From contig NZ_JAHKPO010000003.1 in the NCBI RefSeq assembly GCF_018860365.1, positions 434,001 through 498,000 on the forward strand: a DNA stretch of 64,000 bases, written 5' to 3'. Source of the DNA: Arenibacter algicola. Its GTDB lineage: Bacteria > Bacteroidota > Bacteroidia > Flavobacteriales > Flavobacteriaceae. Of this stretch, positions 62,168 through 64,000 are shown piece by piece. Numbering within the stretch: the stretch's first letter is position 1; each line of letters begins with the position of its first letter. Below the pieces are notes generated by a model, which ran no database searches, had not been told where the DNA came from, and saw only the letters and a program-made list of their open reading frames with translations. The position numbers and the translations under genes are program-made.

Positions 62168-63529
62168 ATGGAATATATAGAGTCAGTAAACTCATATAAC
62201 GGAAAGCCTTTGGAAAAGTATAGAATGTTTTCTGATAGTGATATAAAGAGGGTATTGGAAAAGGCCGAACTTGCCTTTGAAAGTTGGAAAATTGAAAGCG
62301 TGGAACATAGGTCGGGACTGTTGAAAAAACTGGCCAAGGCATTGTTGAAAAATAAAAAATCCTATGCCCAGTTAATGTCCAAGGAAATGGGAAAGCCTAT
62401 AAATCAAGGTATTGCCGAAATTGAAAAATGCGCATGGGCCTGCGATTTTTATGCCAAGAATGCCGTTAGGTTTCTTGCAGATGATCTTATAGAAACCGAG
62501 GCTGACGAAAGTTTTATAAGTTACGACCCCATTGGTTGTGTATTGGCTATTATGCCCTGGAATTTTCCCTTTTGGCAGGTTGTCCGCTTCGCGGCACCTA
62601 CGCTCACTGCCGGTAATACTGTAATATTAAAGCATGCCAGTAATGTTCCCGGTTGTGCCATGGCACTTCAGGAACTATTTCTTTCGGCAGGCTATCCAGA
62701 GGGAAGCTTTCAGTCTATTATTGCGGACCATCAACAGCTTGAGTCTATCATTGGAAATTCCATTGTACAAGGTGTTACCCTGACGGGAAGTGAGAAGGCA
62801 GGTAGGGCTATTGCGGCCCAGGCAGGAAAGCATTTAAAAAAATGTGTTTTGGAACTAGGGGGCAATAATGCCTGTATAGTTTGGGAAGATGCCGATTTGG
62901 ACAAACATTTGGACACCATGGTAATGGCCAGAATGCAGAATACCGGACAGAGTTGTATAGCGGCAAAAAGATTCATAGTAGTCGAGGCTATATATGAGGA
63001 GTTTCTAATGAAATTTTCCAATAGAATCCAAACTCTTAAATCTGGAGATCCGTTGGATAAACACACAGATATCGGTGTAATGGCCAGGGAGGACTTGGCC
63101 AAAACATTGGCGCAACAAGTAAATGATTCCTTGGACAAGGGGGCTCAGGTTAAGCTTGGAAATAAACGGGACGGTGCCTATTATGAGCCTACAGTACTTA
63201 CTGGTGTAGTTCCTGGTATGCCCGCCTTTGATGAGGAACTTTTTGGCCCAGTGGCAGCTGTGGTCAAGGCAAAAGATAGAATGGAAGCCATTGAGATGGC
63301 CGCAAATTCTAAATTTGGTCTAGGATCCATGCTATTCACAGAGGATATAAAATCTGCACGGAAAATAATAGGGAATATACCGGATGGGGCATTTTTTATC
63401 AATGAAATGGTAAAATCCGATCCAAGATTACCTTTTGGAGGTACAAAAGCGTCGGGATTTGGTCGTGAGCTTTCCATGGAAGGTATATTGGAGTTTGTGA
63501 ACAAAAAGACGGTTTATATAAGGAAATAG
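62168..63529 (+). CDS. NAD(P)-dependent succinate-semialdehyde-type aldehyde dehydrogenase
   Basis: 453 residues, full ALDH length. MPWNFPFWQVVRFAAPTLTAGNTVILKHASNVPGCA (129-163), general base Glu229 (LELGGNN), catalytic Cys263 (NTGQSCIAAKRF) and LPFGGTKASGFGRELSMEGILEFVNKKTVYI at the end are all present. KHASN in place of KPA/S suggests NADP or NAD use typical of the succinate-semialdehyde group. It is like GabD/YneI, but the substrate is not certain. Monocistronic; convergent with the nitroreductase. Confidence 0.9.
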   Translation: MEYIESVNSYNGKPLEKYRMFSDSDIKRVLEKAELAFESWKIESVEHRSGLLKKLAKALLKNKKSYAQLMSKEMGKPINQGIAEIEKCAWACDFYAKNAVRFLADDLIETEADESFISYDPIGCVLAIMPWNFPFWQVVRFAAPTLTAGNTVILKHASNVPGCAMALQELFLSAGYPEGSFQSIIADHQQLESIIGNSIVQGVTLTGSEKAGRAIAAQAGKHLKKCVLELGGNNACIVWEDADLDKHLDTMVMARMQNTGQSCIAAKRFIVVEAIYEEFLMKFSNRIQTLKSGDPLDKHTDIGVMAREDLAKTLAQQVNDSLDKGAQVKLGNKRDGAYYEPTVLTGVVPGMPAFDEELFGPVAAVVKAKDRMEAIEMAANSKFGLGSMLFTEDIKSARKIIGNIPDGAFFINEMVKSDPRLPFGGTKASGFGRELSMEGILEFVNKKTVYIRK

Positions 63530-63553
63530 AATTTTAATGGGAATTTGCTATTG

Positions 63554-64000
63554 CTATATATTTTGGTCTGTACCCCAACTATTCCTAAAAGCGAATTGAT
63601 TTTGGGGCATACGTTGCCGTTCACTTATTTCTTTTTTCTGAAGCTTTTGGGGCAGATCATCCAGTTCCCCGCCATAGTAGCCTAGGGCAATTGCCGTAAC
63701 AATATGGAATTCTTCTGGGACATTGAAGATGTGTTGGGCCTTTTTGTAGTCTAAACCGGCCATATGGTGCATGGCTATCCCCATGTACTGTGCCTGTACG
63801 GTCATTGCACCCAATCCCATGCCCAAGTCGTGAAGGGCATGGAAATTTTCTTTTCCGTTTTTGCTTTCTTTCTTATATGCTGTAAGCATTAAAAGAGGGG
63901 CATTTTTTGCCCAAATCTTATTGGAATCTGTTAGGTTGTCTATGATTTTTCCATAAGCCTTTGAACCTTTTTCTGCATATAGGAATCGCCAAGGTTGTTC
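63554..64000 (-). CDS. Nitroreductase-family protein, truncated at the right edge
   Basis: 148 residues of the C-terminal part are visible; the start lies beyond the window. QPWRFLYAEKGSKAYGKIIDNLTDSNKIWAKNAPLLMLTAYK and ALHDLGMGLGAMTVQAQYMGIAMHHMAGLDYKKAQHIFNVPEEFHIVTAIALGYYG match NAD(P)H-dependent FMN nitroreductases. GYYGGELDDLPQKLQKKEISERQRMPQNQFAFR is the usual C-terminus. A role in reducing nitro compounds or quinones is inferred. Confidence 0.9.
   Translation of the reverse strand, partial: EQPWRFLYAEKGSKAYGKIIDNLTDSNKIWAKNAPLLMLTAYKKESKNGKENFHALHDLGMGLGAMTVQAQYMGIAMHHMAGLDYKKAQHIFNVPEEFHIVTAIALGYYGGELDDLPQKLQKKEISERQRMPQNQFAFRNSWGTDQNI

Noticed and set aside
1-64000. CRISPR arrays, rRNA operons, insertion sequences, toxin-antitoxin pairs and defence islands
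   Set aside because: None seen: no regularly spaced repeats, no transposase or restriction genes, and no rRNA-like sequence.

Overview
The window is chromosomal DNA from a member of the Bacteroidota, most likely a marine or environmental Flavobacteriaceae. Evidence: low G+C, SusC/SusD pairs with FecR/ECF-sigma control, lipoproteins with short lipoboxes, -7 promoter boxes of the TAnnTTTG type, and flavobacterial small-protein families (Lacal_2735, TIGR03643, lmo0937-like). The species cannot be fixed from sequence alone. No rRNA, complete tRNA, CRISPR array, insertion sequence or prophage was seen.

Layout. 0-3.4 kb: unlinked accessory genes (PrcB-like lipoprotein, EmrE-type exporter, DUF5946, GNAT) ending at a tRNA 3'-end scar with its terminator. 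3.5-3.7 kb and 15.65-15.77 kb: copies of a three-hairpin dispersed repeat. 3.9-15.6 kb: a polysaccharide-utilisation locus (GH97, an unclassified hydrolase-like lipoprotein, SusD, STN-SusC, FecR) with its ECF sigma factor divergent. 16-18.7 kb: a Crp/Fnr-headed operon with DoxX, an FMN reductase and a 5-carboxymethyl-2-hydroxymuconate isomerase-like tautomerase. 18.7-19.4 kb: decayed genes. 19.6-22.3 kb: a DMT exporter, then a TPP riboswitch controlling pnuT and an overlapping flavin-oxidoreductase gene.

22.4-30.3 kb is a minus-strand stress block: TetR, ABC1 kinase, an NAD(P)-binding epimerase-like protein, TIGR03643, folE, an atypical SDR, glutathione peroxidase and a Lacal_2735 protein. 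Next to it lies a CarH/LitR-type MerR protein with intact B12- and light-sensing motifs. Two promoters in this block carry the same 30-bp inverted repeat (TGTTTAA-N16-TTAAACA) at an identical distance from the -7 box, so the block looks like a light-controlled regulon.

30.5-42 kb: FUSC transporter, NhaA, an iron-uptake pair (siderophore receptor and PepSY reductase, with a Fur-like box), a universal stress protein and an SBF-type transporter. 42-49 kb: a sulfatase followed by an acyl-CoA catabolic operon: APH-type kinase and ACAD10/11-like dehydrogenase, a MaoC-crotonase fusion and two SDRs, resembling 4-hydroxyacyl-CoA (levulinate-type) pathways. 49-62 kb: envelope and osmotic stress genes (AsmA-like, Dps, AraC regulators, histidine kinase with response regulator, several proteins under 65 residues, MscS, DUF2254). 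Upstream of the mscS gene is a probable structured leader RNA or sRNA with three perfect hairpins and an intrinsic terminator. The window ends with a succinate-semialdehyde-type dehydrogenase and a truncated nitroreductase.
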